Assembly: GCA_963995505.1 (NCBI GenBank)
Contig: OZ023197.1
Location: 11,654,475-11,718,474, forward strand
Direction: 5' to 3'
DNA: 64,000 nt
Source: Hypericum androsaemum
Taxonomy: Eukaryota > Streptophyta > Magnoliopsida > Malpighiales > Hypericaceae
Shown: positions 1-12,142 of the stretch, piece after piece
Numbering within the stretch: position 1 is the stretch's first letter
Layout of the letters: each line of letters starts with the position of its first letter
Program-made: the position numbers and the translations under genes
Notes under the pieces: model-generated
What the model saw: only the letters and a program-made list of their open reading frames with translations
Databases searched by the model: none
What the model was told of the DNA's origin: nothing

Positions 1-1130
1 TTTGGAAAGTGCGTAATGAAATGGTATTCATGGATGTATCTTTTGTTGTTGCGCAAGGGGCTCTGGAGATGGTTCATCGGGTGTGGCTAGATTTTGTGTC
101 GGCTAATAGTATATTTGCAGCCACATGAGTTAGGCCGACAGAATTATGGCGTCCTCCTGAAGCTGGATTGTTCAAAATTAATACGGATGCAGGGATCGCT
201 CCCTCTGGCGCTGCTCAATTCGTGATGAGTTTGGTCACTTTGTTGCAGGTTTTGTTCACAGATACGAAGGCCCGGTCCACCCAAAGATGTTAGAAGCTCA
301 TGGGATGCTCATTGGCATTGAACTTGGCCTCGCTCTTGGTCACAGGTATGTTTGCTTGGAATCTGATTGCTTACCTTTGGTGCAGGCTTTGAACAGGCAT
401 GTGTCGCATAGAAGTGATTTGGATCTGCTTGTAGCGGATTTCAAGAATGCGGCATCGGGTTTCTTGGACTGTCGTTATGCTTTTGCTTGATGGGAAGGTA
501 ATAAAGCGGCTCATGCGCTTACCAAAATTATGCTGGCATGCGAGCTTCAATTTTATTTTTTTCCTCACCTCCATCGATTATTTCTGATATATTGATGGAG
601 GATCAACGAAATGCTTCACACTGAGGGTGACTGAAGTCCTGTGGGGTGGGTTGGGGTTTCAGGTTGTGGATTACCGAGTGGATTTCTTTTAAGGGGTCTG
701 GATGTAACATGGACAACATGTAGTTTTCACTCCCATTGCAGTGTATTGGCTAGAGTGATTTTCCACGTTGCGCTCTTTTCCTAATTCCAGTTTTTTTCCG
801 GTAGGGGCGGATTTTTTAGAATATATTTTTACTGAGGCCGGCGGCTGCAACCTCTTGTTAAGAGGGGACAACTACGTGTTGAAGTGTAGTTTCTAGGTGG
901 GTAGTGTCCTCGTGCTGTTGTGCATTTTGGACATTAGGACGAGTAGTTAGAGTAGTTTTTTGTGGTAGGGCCAGGTGGAGGATGGTGGGACTAAGTGGGT
1001 AGTACTCTTCTCGTGCTATTGTACTTTTGGAGCTTTAGGGCTCTCTCGACAGGTGTTTGTCTATGATCTCAATACTGTAACTTTGTGACTTTATGATAAA
1101 TGGAATGGAATTTTTCCCCTAAAAAAAAAT
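1..1130 (+). mobile_element. 3' part of a LINE (non-LTR retrotransposon), cut by the window edge
   Basis: The segment reads as the end of a plant LINE ORF2. Near the start is a zinc-finger/RT tail remnant (a WKVRNEMVF-like stretch at about 5-30). A degenerate RNase H domain follows, then a long untranslated tail ending in an A-run at about 1121-1130, just after a typical 'ggaatggaatttttccc' LINE 3' terminus. The body begins upstream of the window, so the 5' end and left target duplication cannot be seen. The frame is broken, so this is a dead copy. Confidence 0.8.
127..562 (+). pseudogene. RNase H (RVT_3 type) domain of the LINE, frameshifted
   Basis: Translation gives FKINTDAG, then after a frameshift near 217-222 a stretch through RDEFGHFVAGF and EAHGMLIGIELGLALG, then LESDCLPLVQALN and, after a stop at 488-490, NKAAHALTK. 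These are the recognisable blocks of the plant LINE RNase H domain: catalytic D in NTD, E in the EA helix, D in ESD, and the terminal AH. The frameshift and the in-frame stop show it no longer encodes an enzyme. The family assignment is firm; the boundaries are approximate. Confidence 0.75.
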
Positions 1131-1587
1131 ATCACCCTCATTTATTAAATTGTAAAAGCAAGTGATCAACATCAATGTGAAACTTCCACACAAAAAATGG
1201 GATAATGTCGAACTAGCAACTATTTGCAATGTTCTTACACCGGAATATGTAATCTGTAAGCTAAGATGGTATAAGTGCCTCAAAAATTGTGAACTACAAG
1301 ATCCTCCGTAGGAGATGACATCGCTTGATTTCCACCCAAACAGATCGTATGGAATTCTAACCATGAACCAGAAGATGCATCAAAATAATGCCGATGCGTT
1401 CCCTGATTCGCCTGGCTGTGCGAACGAATCGAATTCGAACTTCCTCCAAAAAGATTCAACTCAAAGAACAATTTGATGAGCTTTGCCGTAATACCGGTTT
1501 ATGAATGGAACATCCTGCAATCCCAAGTACCAGGCAAATTACTTTATCTCAATCAGAAGATAAAGAAAGCCAAGTCTACAGCCCACT

Positions 1588-4473
1588 TCATTTTACCTTA
1601 TATTTAGAGATATCAGGAGTATCAGAAGTCTCTACAGGATAGAACTTGTAGACCTTAATTTCTTTATATGCCCTTCTTGTCTCCTCACTCATTTCTTGCA
1701 ATGTCTTCTGCCTGGCTTCCTCGGCCTGCAAACAGTAAACATTGTTCAATGCAGCCTAATAACAAATTGCATGCACTTCCCGTCAGTAATGAGGCTAAGC
1801 TTCTCCAACTCATACCTCTCTATTAGCTTTTTTTGCTACTCGAACTTCCTCTTTGACGAATTCCTGAGATTTCAGGGGTGAAAAAAAACTAGTATGGCAT
1901 AGTACCAAACAAATTTGTCAAATGGGTTATGGGGATCTAGAATCAAGCCTCACCATAAAGGCATCCTTCTGATCTTCCGACAGATCTTCGTCCTCGATCA
2001 GTCCATTAGTGAATTCCTGAAGATCGTTAACTTGGTTATTCAGATATCCCTTTTGATAGATCTTCCTCAAGGATAAAGACGTAGCAAGGCAAGACTAGAA
2101 CAGATATTGCAGGATGACCCATTTTCCATAAAAACTTGTCGAGAATTTGCCGTAAAATTTATATTAGGACTAGGAAAATGTTTGAATTGCTACTGCATAT
2201 TCCTATAAAGTAAGCCATACAACACTGTGGTTTCCCTCTACAAAACATAAGTAACAAGAAAAACATGAACTGCACTGTTCCTGCAAGGTTCAACAAGCAA
2301 ATGAGAGAGTAAGAACCTACCTCAAGTTTATGCTCTTTCCAATCGAAGTCACAAACGACCTGACTCCATCAAATATAAGCAGTCAGACAGACGGGAATAT
2401 ATAACAGTGAATTTAATTAGAGCAGTCCTACTATGATTCTAAAACAGTGATCAACAAAGTTCAGCAAAATAAAACAAGTTGCATTTTCACATCCTTCCCA
2501 TTTGTACGGTTTAACCTTACCGGCTTTGGTTCTGCTGGGAATACTATTTCAACCACAGTTTCTTGCTCACGGTCCAGCAAAGGATTGTAGAAATCTGCCA
2601 AAATATATTGTGAATCGAGGGAAATCTTAGTGGAAGGCCACGGAAAGGAAAGATTTAGACTTCAAAAATTCATGCATATTGCGACATTTCAACCAGAAGC
2701 ATTGCTCATTTGTTTCCTGAAAAACAGAACCAAGAGAACTTGGCCAAAGTCCACAAGTAGATTCATCAGAATTACTTGCCAAGACCTACAAGTCATATCT
2801 TTTGTTTTCATTAAAATAGCCACCAAAGAAGAATGAGTTGCAAAAGAGGCTGCATCAGAGAATTTAGGTTTTCCAAGACTCACAAGGCAGGCAGTAGTCA
2901 AACTTCTTCACTCGATCTATCTTCATATGCCTCAAAGAAACCCTACACAAAATTCCAAATTGAATAAGCATCTAAGAGAGGGGCACAAGAAAGCATGATG
3001 TCTTGATTTTCAAGAGAGAGAGAGAGATACCTCCTCTGATTGCAGGTCAGAGTGAAAATTTGCGACTTCAATCTGTCCAATTGACTATCTCTGCAAAACA
3101 TAATTTGGCAATGAAAATGAGAACATAGCAGAGCGAATACAAAGAATTTTAACTTTGAGAGTAGCGAAATTTTGGTTACATAAAAAATGAAAGAATAGAA
3201 AGAGTCGAGTTCGATACCTTTCCTCCGGAGGTATATAAGGAGTCCAGTCCATTTTCATTTGTTTCATTGGAACTATTTCCTCATTCTCACTCTGAACTGA
3301 AGTGATTCCAATCTTATCAGAAGGCGGGAAAGGAGATACAACCTGCAGAAGACAAGCATAAGATAATATGTGAGATGCACGGCATCCATGACCAATCCGA
3401 TTGACTCTTTTCCTTCATGGTATTTATGTATACTCTTAAGCTCAAAAAGAACATAAAATTAGAATAAGAATTAAGTCAATGCCATGACATGATACACACT
3501 GTCGTCTGTCGATTAAATATCATTCAAGTCGCTTAAGAACATTCCCATTCTACGTGGATTACCACCACAAAAAAATAGCAAAGCAAGAAGAAAGAATATC
3601 ATAAGATCACAAAAGTGAAGTCACTTATCCATTCGAAACACAACCGCAATGCAAAAGAACTTACAGCAACCACGGCAGGCACATAGACCAGTCTATTTTT
3701 GCCTTTGACAGGAACCATTGGAGCTGCAAAAACCAACAGACAGCATGAATATAAAACTGAGAAAGAAAATCGAGCAAAAGGATTTTGCTAATGATTAAGT
3801 TAAAAATCACTGATTAACTCACCTTCTGAACAACCAAAAAGATAAACCTTTTTCCCGTATAAGACTCCTCCCTCTTCAAAAGCAGCCTGGCCAAAACGAA
3901 AAACGTAACTTCAGCTACATTATGATGGGTGAGAAGATTTCTTATTCCAAAATAAACCATATAAACTCACTTCGAGATTGGAGAAGTTCCAGTTGAACTC
4001 GTAAACTTTATCCAACAGATCCCACTGCAGCAACAAACGCAGAAGCAGCATCACTCTCCAATACAGATGACAACCAACTACCGAGTGGCGATATAAAATC
4101 GAAACAGACCTCTGTCCCAACAGGAAAAGCCGATTTCCATAGATCCTCCTGCACATCAACACCCCGCCAAGTCGAAAGCAGAAATTAAACCATCATTGAC
4201 CTTAAAACATACATGTCAAAATCCTTTAAGAAACAGCTAGAAAAAGGCTTATACCAAATTGCGCTGGTCCTCCAAGTACTCAGGCTCGGGCGAAGACTTC
4301 TTGGCCCGTTTATTATAATTCTTCTTCTTCTCCTCCACGCCTGCCTCCTCCTTTACCTCTTCCTCCTCCTTCTCTACTTCCCGAGAAGAAGAAGAAGGCT
4401 CCGCTTCGGCCCCGGCCTCTGCTCTCTTCCTCTTAGCTCCTCCTCTCTTATTCATCGTCCTTCTTAGCGGCAT
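1588..4473 (-). CDS. HIT4-like: HEAT INTOLERANT 4-like protein, intact 13-exon gene
   Basis: The exons (high to low coordinate) are 4255-4473, 4110-4148, 3971-4024, 3823-3886, 3665-3723, 3218-3342, 3031-3090, 2884-2942, 2521-2594, 2321-2359, 1954-2016, 1816-1863 and 1588-1725. All junctions are GT-AG, and the spliced 1041 nt is open for 346 aa. Landmarks, in order, are a basic/acidic low-complexity N-terminus (residues 1-65), PEYLEDQRNL-EDLWKSAFPVGTE, YEFNWNFSNLE, VVSPFPPSDKIGITS, MKMDWTPYIPPEER, SQIFTLTCNQRR, LRHMKIDRVKKFDYCLP, VVCDFDW, an acidic/basic helix, and KFYPVETSDTPDIS. From memory this matches Arabidopsis HIT4, a plant-specific nuclear protein needed for heat-induced chromatin decondensation and release of silencing. 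The domain has no known catalytic activity. A TATA box lies 120 bp upstream. The assignment rests on motif recall, not a search. Confidence 0.85.
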
Positions 4474-4593
4474 CAGCGCAAGGGTCAGGGTTTAAGGAAG
4501 AATTGGCGAGTGTTTCAGTAAAAATATGAGAACGTCGGAGAACCAAGGGTTGGGATTTTTGTTTGTGATGTGTATGCTTAGCACCTCCCTTCC

Positions 4594-4602
4594 TTATATA
4601 TA
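4594..4602 (-). promoter_or_regulatory. TATA box of the HIT4-like gene (copy 1)
   Basis: On the minus strand this reads TATATAAGG, about 120 bp upstream of the ATG at 4473. The same element stands about 100 bp upstream of the second copy, so it was duplicated with the gene and retained. Confidence 0.55.
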
Positions 4603-4745
4603 GGATCGAGATTTCTAAACTAAATAGGAAGGGGATCATTGCTTGTGTTCTAAGCTAGGCTATATAAGAAGAAAAATAGCAAACCATAATATACCTTAAA
4701 TACCTAAAATCAAAAGCCCAAATAAGACAAACGGTTCCAAAATAG

Positions 4746-5885
4746 TAAAGCGGCTAATAATAATAAAATATCTGAGCAGTATGAATAGCTTAGCAAGTGA
4801 TGATATTAATAGTTCAGAAGCTGGATCACATGGAACCCGTACTAAGGTTGTTTAATCCGCCATTGTTTTAAGTGAAAGTATCTCTCTCTCTCTCTCTCTA
4901 TCTCTCTCTAACTAAAAACTCTCTAAACCAAAAACATCTAACCGTCGCCGACAAACGCCTCGATCCGGGGGGCGACGGTAGCCTTCAATTAAAGGACGGA
5001 GCAATATAAACTAGGATCTCCACCAATTTGGTGGGCCCTCGCAGTGGAAGATTCGGGATCTTCACTTAAGACACCAGAAGTTTTAATTGGGCCGCCTGGA
5101 AATGAAGGATCGAAGACGGAATTAATGAAAATGGGCCTAACATTAGCACTTTAAGGAGATGTGTCAGGCCCAAAAACCAACATACCAGGTGAAAGGAGTG
5201 CACAATCCAACTCCCCAAAACATGTGGAGAGAAGATCTGGCTTTCACTCAGAATTCGGACCAAATCCAGATCGGGTTTGACTCTAAACCCGGCCTCTTTG
5301 ATCACCGGTTTTTCCAGTTGGATTACTCTGGCGTGTAAAAATATTATATTTTTTGAAAAAATATATACACTTTAAACTATAAAAATTATTAAATTACGAT
5401 TTTGGTGTTTATACATTATCATTTTCAGTAAAATTATATATTATTGTCAAATTTAAAAATGATAAACTAAGTTATTACTATTAGCAAAGATGCACGTGCC
5501 ATGCGAGTGCCGTTCTGTTTCAAAACTCGTAAAACATATCATTTATTGATTTTATTTTTTAAGCTGTATATGAATAAGATGCTCTCTTATATATTTAATT
5601 CCGATATTTTTTTATTGAAGTCCCAACTTTATGAGCAACATCACCTCTCTTAACTAGCACCTAAGTGTTCTCGCTTGAAATACCTCTTGAAATGGCAACG
5701 TACAACTGCTCATGACTGAAGACGTACTCAGGCAGATGCTTTCTCTGGTGGGTTCAATAGCATCCTATGGATGAATACTCTCTTACCCGTAGAATTTACA
5801 CTGAGAATTACTGCATCGATTTCAATAGGCGAAAAAGAAAAAATATATATGTGATGGCCTGAACTCACTTCCTTTCTCCTTCTCT
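4746..5885. other. spacer between the HIT4-like duplicates, no gene seen
   Basis: It contains a short TC microsatellite (4880-4908), a GC-richer stretch (4930-5330) without a recognisable reading frame, and an AT-rich stretch from 5340. Nothing in it aligns with the duplicated units, so it was inserted or retained between them. Confidence 0.5.
4880..4908. repeat. (TC)n microsatellite
   Basis: A run of TC dinucleotides with one interruption ('tatctc'). Related GA/TC runs occur in an intron of copy 1 (about 3011-3027). Confidence 0.9.
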
Positions 5886-6475
5886 GTGTCTTTGTGGGTC
5901 TCATCACTGTCTCCATCCGCAGGATCCACATCCACGACCATGATGGCAACGTCCTCGTCATCTGCCGGTCAGTGTGCTCCGCCGTCAAGCAACGCCAGCG
6001 TCTCGGGCGTGGACTTCGTCCTGCCGCTCATCGCCATGGTTGTCATTATGGCGGCAGTCTTCCTACTGGTCACATACTCGGAGCCTCCTCTCCCGCCACC
6101 TCATTCTCCTCAGCTGTCGGTGGTGACGCCAACGTTGGCGCCGTAGGTTTCAGCTGCCATCCTACTTCACCACATTCTCCAATCTGGACTCGCCTCCCCT
6201 CCCGTTTGACTATTCCTCTCCCGACGGGGCCATTGGCTTCCACGTGTACTCCCCTACGGGCTCGATGACTCCATCATCAAGACGATCCCTCTCTCCCTCT
6301 TCAATCCCTCTCCAACATCTGGCTCCGATCCCACGCCAATTGTCCCCTCCACCGCGTCAGAATATTCCTCCCCTTTCATCCCCGTCATGTCAGCCAGGAT
6401 CCACCCACCCCTCGACAACGCTGTTCTCGTTTTCCTCCTCGACCAGGCCAACAACATCAAGATTTAACTAAAATT
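5886..6475 (+). pseudogene. RING-H2 finger ATL-type gene fragment, RING domain missing
   Basis: The first part encodes a hydrophobic segment (FVLPLIAMVVIMAAVFLLVTY) after a Ser-rich N-terminus, as in ATL ubiquitin ligases. After frame changes near 6146-6250 a GLDDSIIKTIPLSLFNP stretch appears, which resembles the GLD motif that precedes the RING-H2 finger in that family. The expected Cys/His RING ligands do not follow. The sequence runs into Pro/Ser-rich translation and stops near 6467. I infer a truncated, frameshifted ATL relic. The order TM segment then GLD motif supports this, but neither block alone is decisive. Confidence 0.4.
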
Positions 6476-6799
6476 CGATTTGAAAAGTGTACCGGGTTTG
6501 ACCAAAAATCTGCCAACCTTAAGAACCGCCCAAAAAATCGTTAGACTGGGTGGTTTGACCAAAATTTTACCTGTATTTTCTGGTTCGTAAGGTTGAACCA
6601 AAGAATCAGGATTGGTCTGATATTTTGACCCAAAAAAAAGACAAAAAAATCAACCAAACCCTAATAAGAAGAGAAAAATCATGTTTGGCCAGATATTTTT
6701 TTTATAGATATTTTTGTAAGGTTGAACCAAAAAATAAGGATTGGTCGGATATATTTTTAAATATATTTTGGACCACCGGTCGGACCGATCAAAATGTGA
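6476..6799. other. short spacer with local repeats
   Basis: It holds two diverged copies of a 'ggttgaaccaaa.aatca.gattggtc' type stretch (about 6590-6625 and 6720-6750). No gene was recognised. Confidence 0.4.
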
Positions 6800-7431
6800 C
6801 CCGGAGGCAACTATTTGCTATGTTCTTACACTTGAATCTGTAATGTTACAACTTAATCTGAAATAATGCCGATGCATTCTGTGATTCGCCTGATTGTCAG
6901 CACAAATCGAATTTGGACTTCCTCCAGAAAGATTCAACTCAAAGAACAATTCGATGAGCTTTTCCGTAATACCGGTTTATGAATAGAGCCTGCAATCAGA
7001 CCAAGTCACGTTGCCAGATAGAGGTAAGTATACTTTCTGAAAACTTCTTATAAACTAGTTAAATGAAAGGCAAATTACTTTTATCTCAATCAGAAGAAAA
7101 AGAGAGCTCCAAGTCTAGCTGCACAGTTTGCAAACATTTGGTACACCAAAAAATAATCGAGCAAGCAAACTACTCTTGAATTCTCTCTCTAACTGTACAT
7201 CTTCTTAGCTTCAATCAGAGCCAAAGATGCCAACTACGATTGTTGAAGAACATGAGAATATCCAGATGCACCCACCCGAAAACGTATGTATGCATGAACA
7301 AGAAAAGTCACACAAGGACAAAGTTAACAAAGACGTGGAATATTATATTCAACTACTGACGAACATCATCAGCAGACTCTTATATCCAAATGCACCACAG
7401 CCCAAACTAAAATTTGGTACAGCAGAAACGT

Positions 7432-9145
7432 TCACTTCATTTTTACCTTATATCGTGAGATATCAGGAGTATCAGGTGTCTGTACAGGGTAGAACTTGTA
7501 CAACTTAATCTCTTCATATGCCCTCCTTGTCTCCTCACTCATTTCATCGGGCAAGGGATTGTAGAAATCTGCCAAAATATATTTACAAAAATAGAATTGT
7601 AAATAGAGGGAAATTTTAGAGGAAAAGAGGCAGAATTTAGGTTTTTCAAGACTCACGAGGCAGGCAGTAGTCAAACTTCTTCACTCGATCTATCTTCATA
7701 TGCCTCAAAGCAACCCTGTACAAAATATCAAATTGAATAAGCATCTAAGAGAGGGGCACAAGAAATCATGCAAATAATAGTAGAAGCATCGAATGAGCCG
7801 GAGAGAGAGACCTCCTCTGATTACAGGTCAGAGTGAATATTTGTGACTTCAATCTGTCCACTTGACTATCCCTGCAAAACATAATTTGCCAATGAAATTG
7901 AGAACATAGCAGAGCGAATACAAAGAATCTTAACTTTGAGAGTCGCAAAATTTCGCTTACATAAAAAATGAAAGAATGGAGAGACTTGAGTTCGATACCT
8001 TTCCTCCAGAGGTATATAAGGAGTCCAGTCCATTTTCATTTGTTTCATTGGAACTATTTCTTCATTCTCTCTCTGAATCGATGTGATTCCAATCTTATCA
8101 GATGGCGGGAAAGGAGATACAGCCTGCGCGAGTCAAGCATAGATCAGTAAGAACATTCTCATTGACATGATACACAATGTCGGTTAAATATTGTTCGAGT
8201 CGCATAAGAACGTTCCCATTCGACGTGGATGGCCACTACACAAAAAAAAGCAAAGCAAGAAGATAGAACATCATTAAAATCGCAATAGTGAATTCACATG
8301 TTCATTCAACCGCAATGCCAAAAAGAACTTACAGCAACCACGGCAGGCACACTGATTACTCTATCTTTGTCTTTGAATGAGACAAATTGAGCTGCAAAAA
8401 ACCAACAGACAGCATGAACATAGAACGAGAAAGAAAATCAAGCAAACAAAGGTGAAAATCAAAGAGTTGAACAAAAAACTCACGTTCTGAACAACCAAAA
8501 AGATAAAACCTTTTTCCGGTATAGGACTCCCCCCTCTTCAAAAGCAGCCTGGCCAAAACAAAAAACGTAACTTGGGTTAGTTACTTGACTTGAGAAGGCT
8601 ACATTATGATCGGTGACGTGTGAACTCACTTCGAGATTGGAGAAGTTCCAGTTGAACTCGTAAACTTTATCCAACAGATCCCACTGCAGCAAGAAACGAC
8701 GCAGCAGCAGCAGCATCACATAACCAATACAGATGACAGGAAACACGAGTGGCGATAAAATCCGAACAGACCTCTGTCCCAACAGGAAAAGCCGACTTCC
8801 ATAGATCCTCCTGCGCATCACATTCCGAACCATCAACACACAAACACCGACAAGTCGAAAGCAGAAAATAAACCATCATTGACCTTAAAACCTACAAGTC
8901 AAAATCCTTAAAGAAACCTAACCAATTAAGCTAGAAAAAGGCTTGTACCAAATTGCGCTGGTCCTCCAAGTACTCAGGCTCGGCTTGGCCCGTTTATTAT
9001 TCTTCTTCTTCTCCTCCTTTACCTCTTCCTCCTTCTTCTCTACTTCCTCAGAAGAAGGCGGCTCCGCTTCGACCCCGGCCTCTGCTCCCTGGCCTCTCTT
9101 CCTCTTATTAGCTCCGCCTCTCTTATTCATCCTTCTTAGCGGCAT
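7432..9145 (-). CDS. HIT4-like paralogue, shortened and with two cancelling frameshifts (possible pseudogene)
   Basis: The predicted exons are 8949-9145, 8772-8810, 8630-8683, 8484-8548, 8333-8391, 7999-8123, 7812-7871, 7657-7715 and 7432-7568, all GT-AG. They total 795 nt, open for 264 aa. Compared with copy 1, exon 1 has a 10-bp deletion near 8985 and exon 4 has a 1-bp insertion near 8505. The roughly 57 codons between are read in a different frame without a stop, so the EDLWKSAFPVGTE and EFNWNFSNLE blocks are lost, and the frame is then restored at FYLFGCSE. The last exon joins FYNPL directly to the distal MSEETRRAYEEIK block, so the DFDW block and the acidic helix are deleted. The central SPFPPSDKIGITS to KKFDYCLP core is intact. 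Promoter and splice sites are preserved, so it may be transcribed. Function is doubtful. Confidence 0.65.
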
Positions 9146-9243
9146 GAGCGGAAGAACTGGCGAGTGTTTCGGTAAAAATATGAGAATGTCGGAGAACGAA
9201 GGGTTTGGGTTTTTGTGATTTTTATGCTTAGCACCTCCCTTCC

Positions 9244-9252
9244 TTATATATA
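9244..9252 (-). promoter_or_regulatory. TATA box of the HIT4-like paralogue
   Basis: It is the same TATATAAGG element as in copy 1, about 100 bp upstream of the ATG at 9145. Confidence 0.5.
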
Positions 9253-9435
9253 GGAATAGGATCGAGATTTCTAAGCCCAACTAAATAGGAGATCATTGCT
9301 TGTGTTCTAAGCTAGGCTATAAAAGAAAAATTGCTTGTGTTCTAAGCTAGGCTATGTAAGAAAAATAGCAAATCATAATATACCTTAAATACCTAAAATC
9401 AAAAGTCCAAATAGAACAAACTCTTCCAAAATAGT

Positions 9436-12142
9436 TATAATTTTAGGGGCGTCGTCCCTCCCTTAGACATAAATATCCAATTAAGTTTCCCGCGCCATAA
9501 CAACGTTGAACTTTAAAAATTTGGAAGTTCTGAGTTGAAATTCATGCAAAAAATGCGACAGCTAACTAGAATATTTCTTCATCTCGTACAATTTTCAATC
9601 CGATCTTTCGCTTACATGTAAAAATACAGCTGCGGCCTTGTAATGATGCTAAAGCACATGACTAAGATTTTCCGGTAAAAAAAAAACTAGATACAATCAT
9701 GATATAAATAGGGAGAGCATCACAATAGAGAAAACAAAATTTTCATAAGGATGATCATGAACCATGGAGCAACTTGCATAAGGAAAAAGTGGTAAAAACT
9801 TCACTAATTACATAATTGCAGCAGTTATTTTTAGATTGCTATTACAATACAGGCTTATTGTGGAAATATAAAGTTTACCATCTTTCCCTTGTTCATAGAA
9901 AGTTTAGCATGATTTTCTGCTTAAAAGAACTTTTGTTCCACGCTGTCTCGATGCTTCATCTTCAGTCTTATGATCATGTCATGTGGAAGAACTATTATGT
10001 TTTATTGTAATAGGGTTTGATTGTTTCTGTTCTTAGTTTAAGCTCAGCTTGTGGTTTAGTTGGTTAGCTTGATCCAATTTTGGATATCTATATGTATGCA
10101 AGAATAGACCAACGTCTGATTCATTTCAGAAAATGTTTAATGGATGAAGTGGTTTAGTAACCACTCTCTTGTTCTCTCACGATTTCTTTCCCCCTCAATT
10201 CTCTCTTGCTAACTATTTTACCTGTTACAGTTAATATTAGAGCACTTTCCCGTTGCTTGGATATGGAGAACGACATAACGAAGGAATAAAATTTTGTTCT
10301 GAAAAATAATCAGAAATATATTAAAAAAATTCAGCTCCCTTTCCCGTATTATTTTTCTTATTTTTTTTGAACAAATAAAATTTTAATTATTCAAAAATAA
10401 ATTGCCAGGATAGTAAGTAATGAAACTTACTATTGTTACACCATTTTGTGCTCTAGAGCACAATTCGCCTAAATAAAAAAATAGATTATTCTATCTAATC
10501 GGTATCGCTAATTAGATAGGTATTATCTCGGGTCAGTTAATATCCCTTTTTTCAATTCGGTCGCCTCTCGGGTTACTCCATAATGATAGTCTCCACTTCT
10601 CCGTATTCGACTCCTAAGCTTCTTGCCCTTCTATAGGCACACGTTGGCTGTCTGAAGGGCCCCGTCTCGGCCCGGTTCCATTCCAGGCAAAAAACCACCG
10701 CCTTGTCCAAAACCAAGCGGTATATCGCCCCTGGTTTCCTCGGACAGCTGGCAGCCGGGCCCACTCACGTTAATGAGTGACCCGAAGTGACCTGTCACTT
10801 CCGTCCTGGTCAATGGTCATTTCTTCTCTCCTTTTTCCTTTCTCACCATTTTTTGCACTCCAAGCTTTCTTTCCCCAAAAACTCCATGGATGCCTCGACT
10901 TGCTGTAGCTCCAATATGTTGAGTGTATAAATTTCCACATCTATGTCCACCTTCAAAGTCTCATCAATTCTAGATAGAGAATTGCTACAGATTAGGAACC
11001 TAGCCACATCTATGCTCTCCTTGGTTACAGTATTATTTTTCTTCTTGTTCTTCAATTTTCAATTTAATGATATTTAGGAATATTGTTGTCTAAATTCTAA
11101 AATATGTTTAACTAATAGGGTGTCAACTCGTGAAAACTTACAAGATAATAATATGCAAGTCAGACAAACTTACGATTCTTACCTTTAATCGTCATAAGAT
11201 TAATTTGTTCAACTTGACTCATAAAAACTACCTAAGAGGGAGGACAACCATTAAGTACAGATAATTTCAAATTCAACTTTGCATCATCTCCGTATAGGGT
11301 ATGTGTATTAGGAGTTCTTCTAGCAAGTCGTTGATTCTTCCTCGGTGATCGTCATCAGTGTCAATTTTTATTACAAATTGGGTAATAATGTTGTTATATA
11401 TTCTCCTACACAGAAATTCTCTAGGTGGGATAGGTTTAGAATTTGTTCATGAATAATTTTTGAAATATAAAATTGATTAATAAGAAATAATCATTGTTCT
11501 TGCCGACTGAAATAACTACTAAACTGATATTTAGTAAGTATGAATATATTTTCAGTGAGTCTTAGCCAGAACTTGTAACATGCCATACAAAAATATGTCG
11601 AAAGTATCTGGACCTGAATTTTAAGCTATATTTTATTTGTATAGATCAAATGAGGATCTGGGTCTTGATCCTAGTCTACCGGAGAGACAAATCCATTTAT
11701 ATGCCCTCTTTTTAAAATTGATCCAGATCCGTCATAGGTCAACTATTCTTGAATCCACCATATCTAAATTCAAATAGATTCAAAGAATCCGTTTTTTCAT
11801 ATATAGGTAATATTTTCCTACTGATTTTTCTGAACAAATACATCAACTATGCTTTTCTCTAGTCACAAATTCTTAAAAAGTCAAACGTATGTCAACTTTA
11901 ACTTCTTATTTTCTATAAATTAACAATTTAATCAATAAGACATGTAAAATAACCATCATCATTTTTCAATTTGTGGATCCTGCAAAACGAGATAATAATT
12001 TTTTAATATAAATAAATTGTTACACCAATAATTGTGTTGGTTTAAATTCTGGACTTCTGCGGAGATCGCATTTCCTTGATGCATTATTACAACATCCAAT
12101 TCGATTATTAACCCGACCACCTTCGAATCAAATCAACAACTA
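9436..12142. other. intergenic region, no gene recognised
   Basis: Mostly AT-rich. A GC-richer island at about 10560-10830 has short ORFs with no recognisable domain. No terminal repeats, RNA gene or conserved exon structure could be identified. The stretch at 11100-12100 is low-complexity AT sequence ending at the 3' side of the RTM2-like gene. Confidence 0.45.

Larger units (their letters stand above)
1215..4745 (-). repeat. tandem duplication unit 1 (HIT4-like gene plus flanks)
   Basis: This unit aligns with 6800-9435. The 3' flank (1215-1530, with 'aataatgccgatgc', 'agattcaactcaaagaacaa' and 'ccgtaataccggttta') recurs at 6800-6990. The promoter flank (4625-4745, with 'attgcttgtgttctaagc' and 'ataataccttaaataccta'-like stretches) recurs at 9285-9435. 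The whole gene was therefore duplicated together with its promoter and 3' flank. Confidence 0.85.
6800..9435 (-). repeat. tandem duplication unit 2 (HIT4-like gene plus flanks)
   Basis: This is the partner of 1215-4745. Relative to unit 1 it lacks roughly 1 kb of the 3' half of the gene and has extra sequence at about 7010-7430. A local direct duplication of about 27 bp ('attgcttgtgttctaagc...') lies in its promoter flank at 9293-9319 and 9330-9356. Confidence 0.8.

Noticed and set aside
1588..9145. HIT4-like genes first considered as PAF1-complex or other chromatin-factor genes
   Set aside because: The motif order (EDLWKSAFPVGTE, SPFPPSDKIGITS, MDWTPYIP, RRVSLRHMK) does not fit PAF1, while it fits HIT4 throughout.
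10573..10813. GC-rich island with overlapping minus-strand ORFs
   Set aside because: No start context, domain, splice structure or repeat partner could be recognised, so no gene is called.
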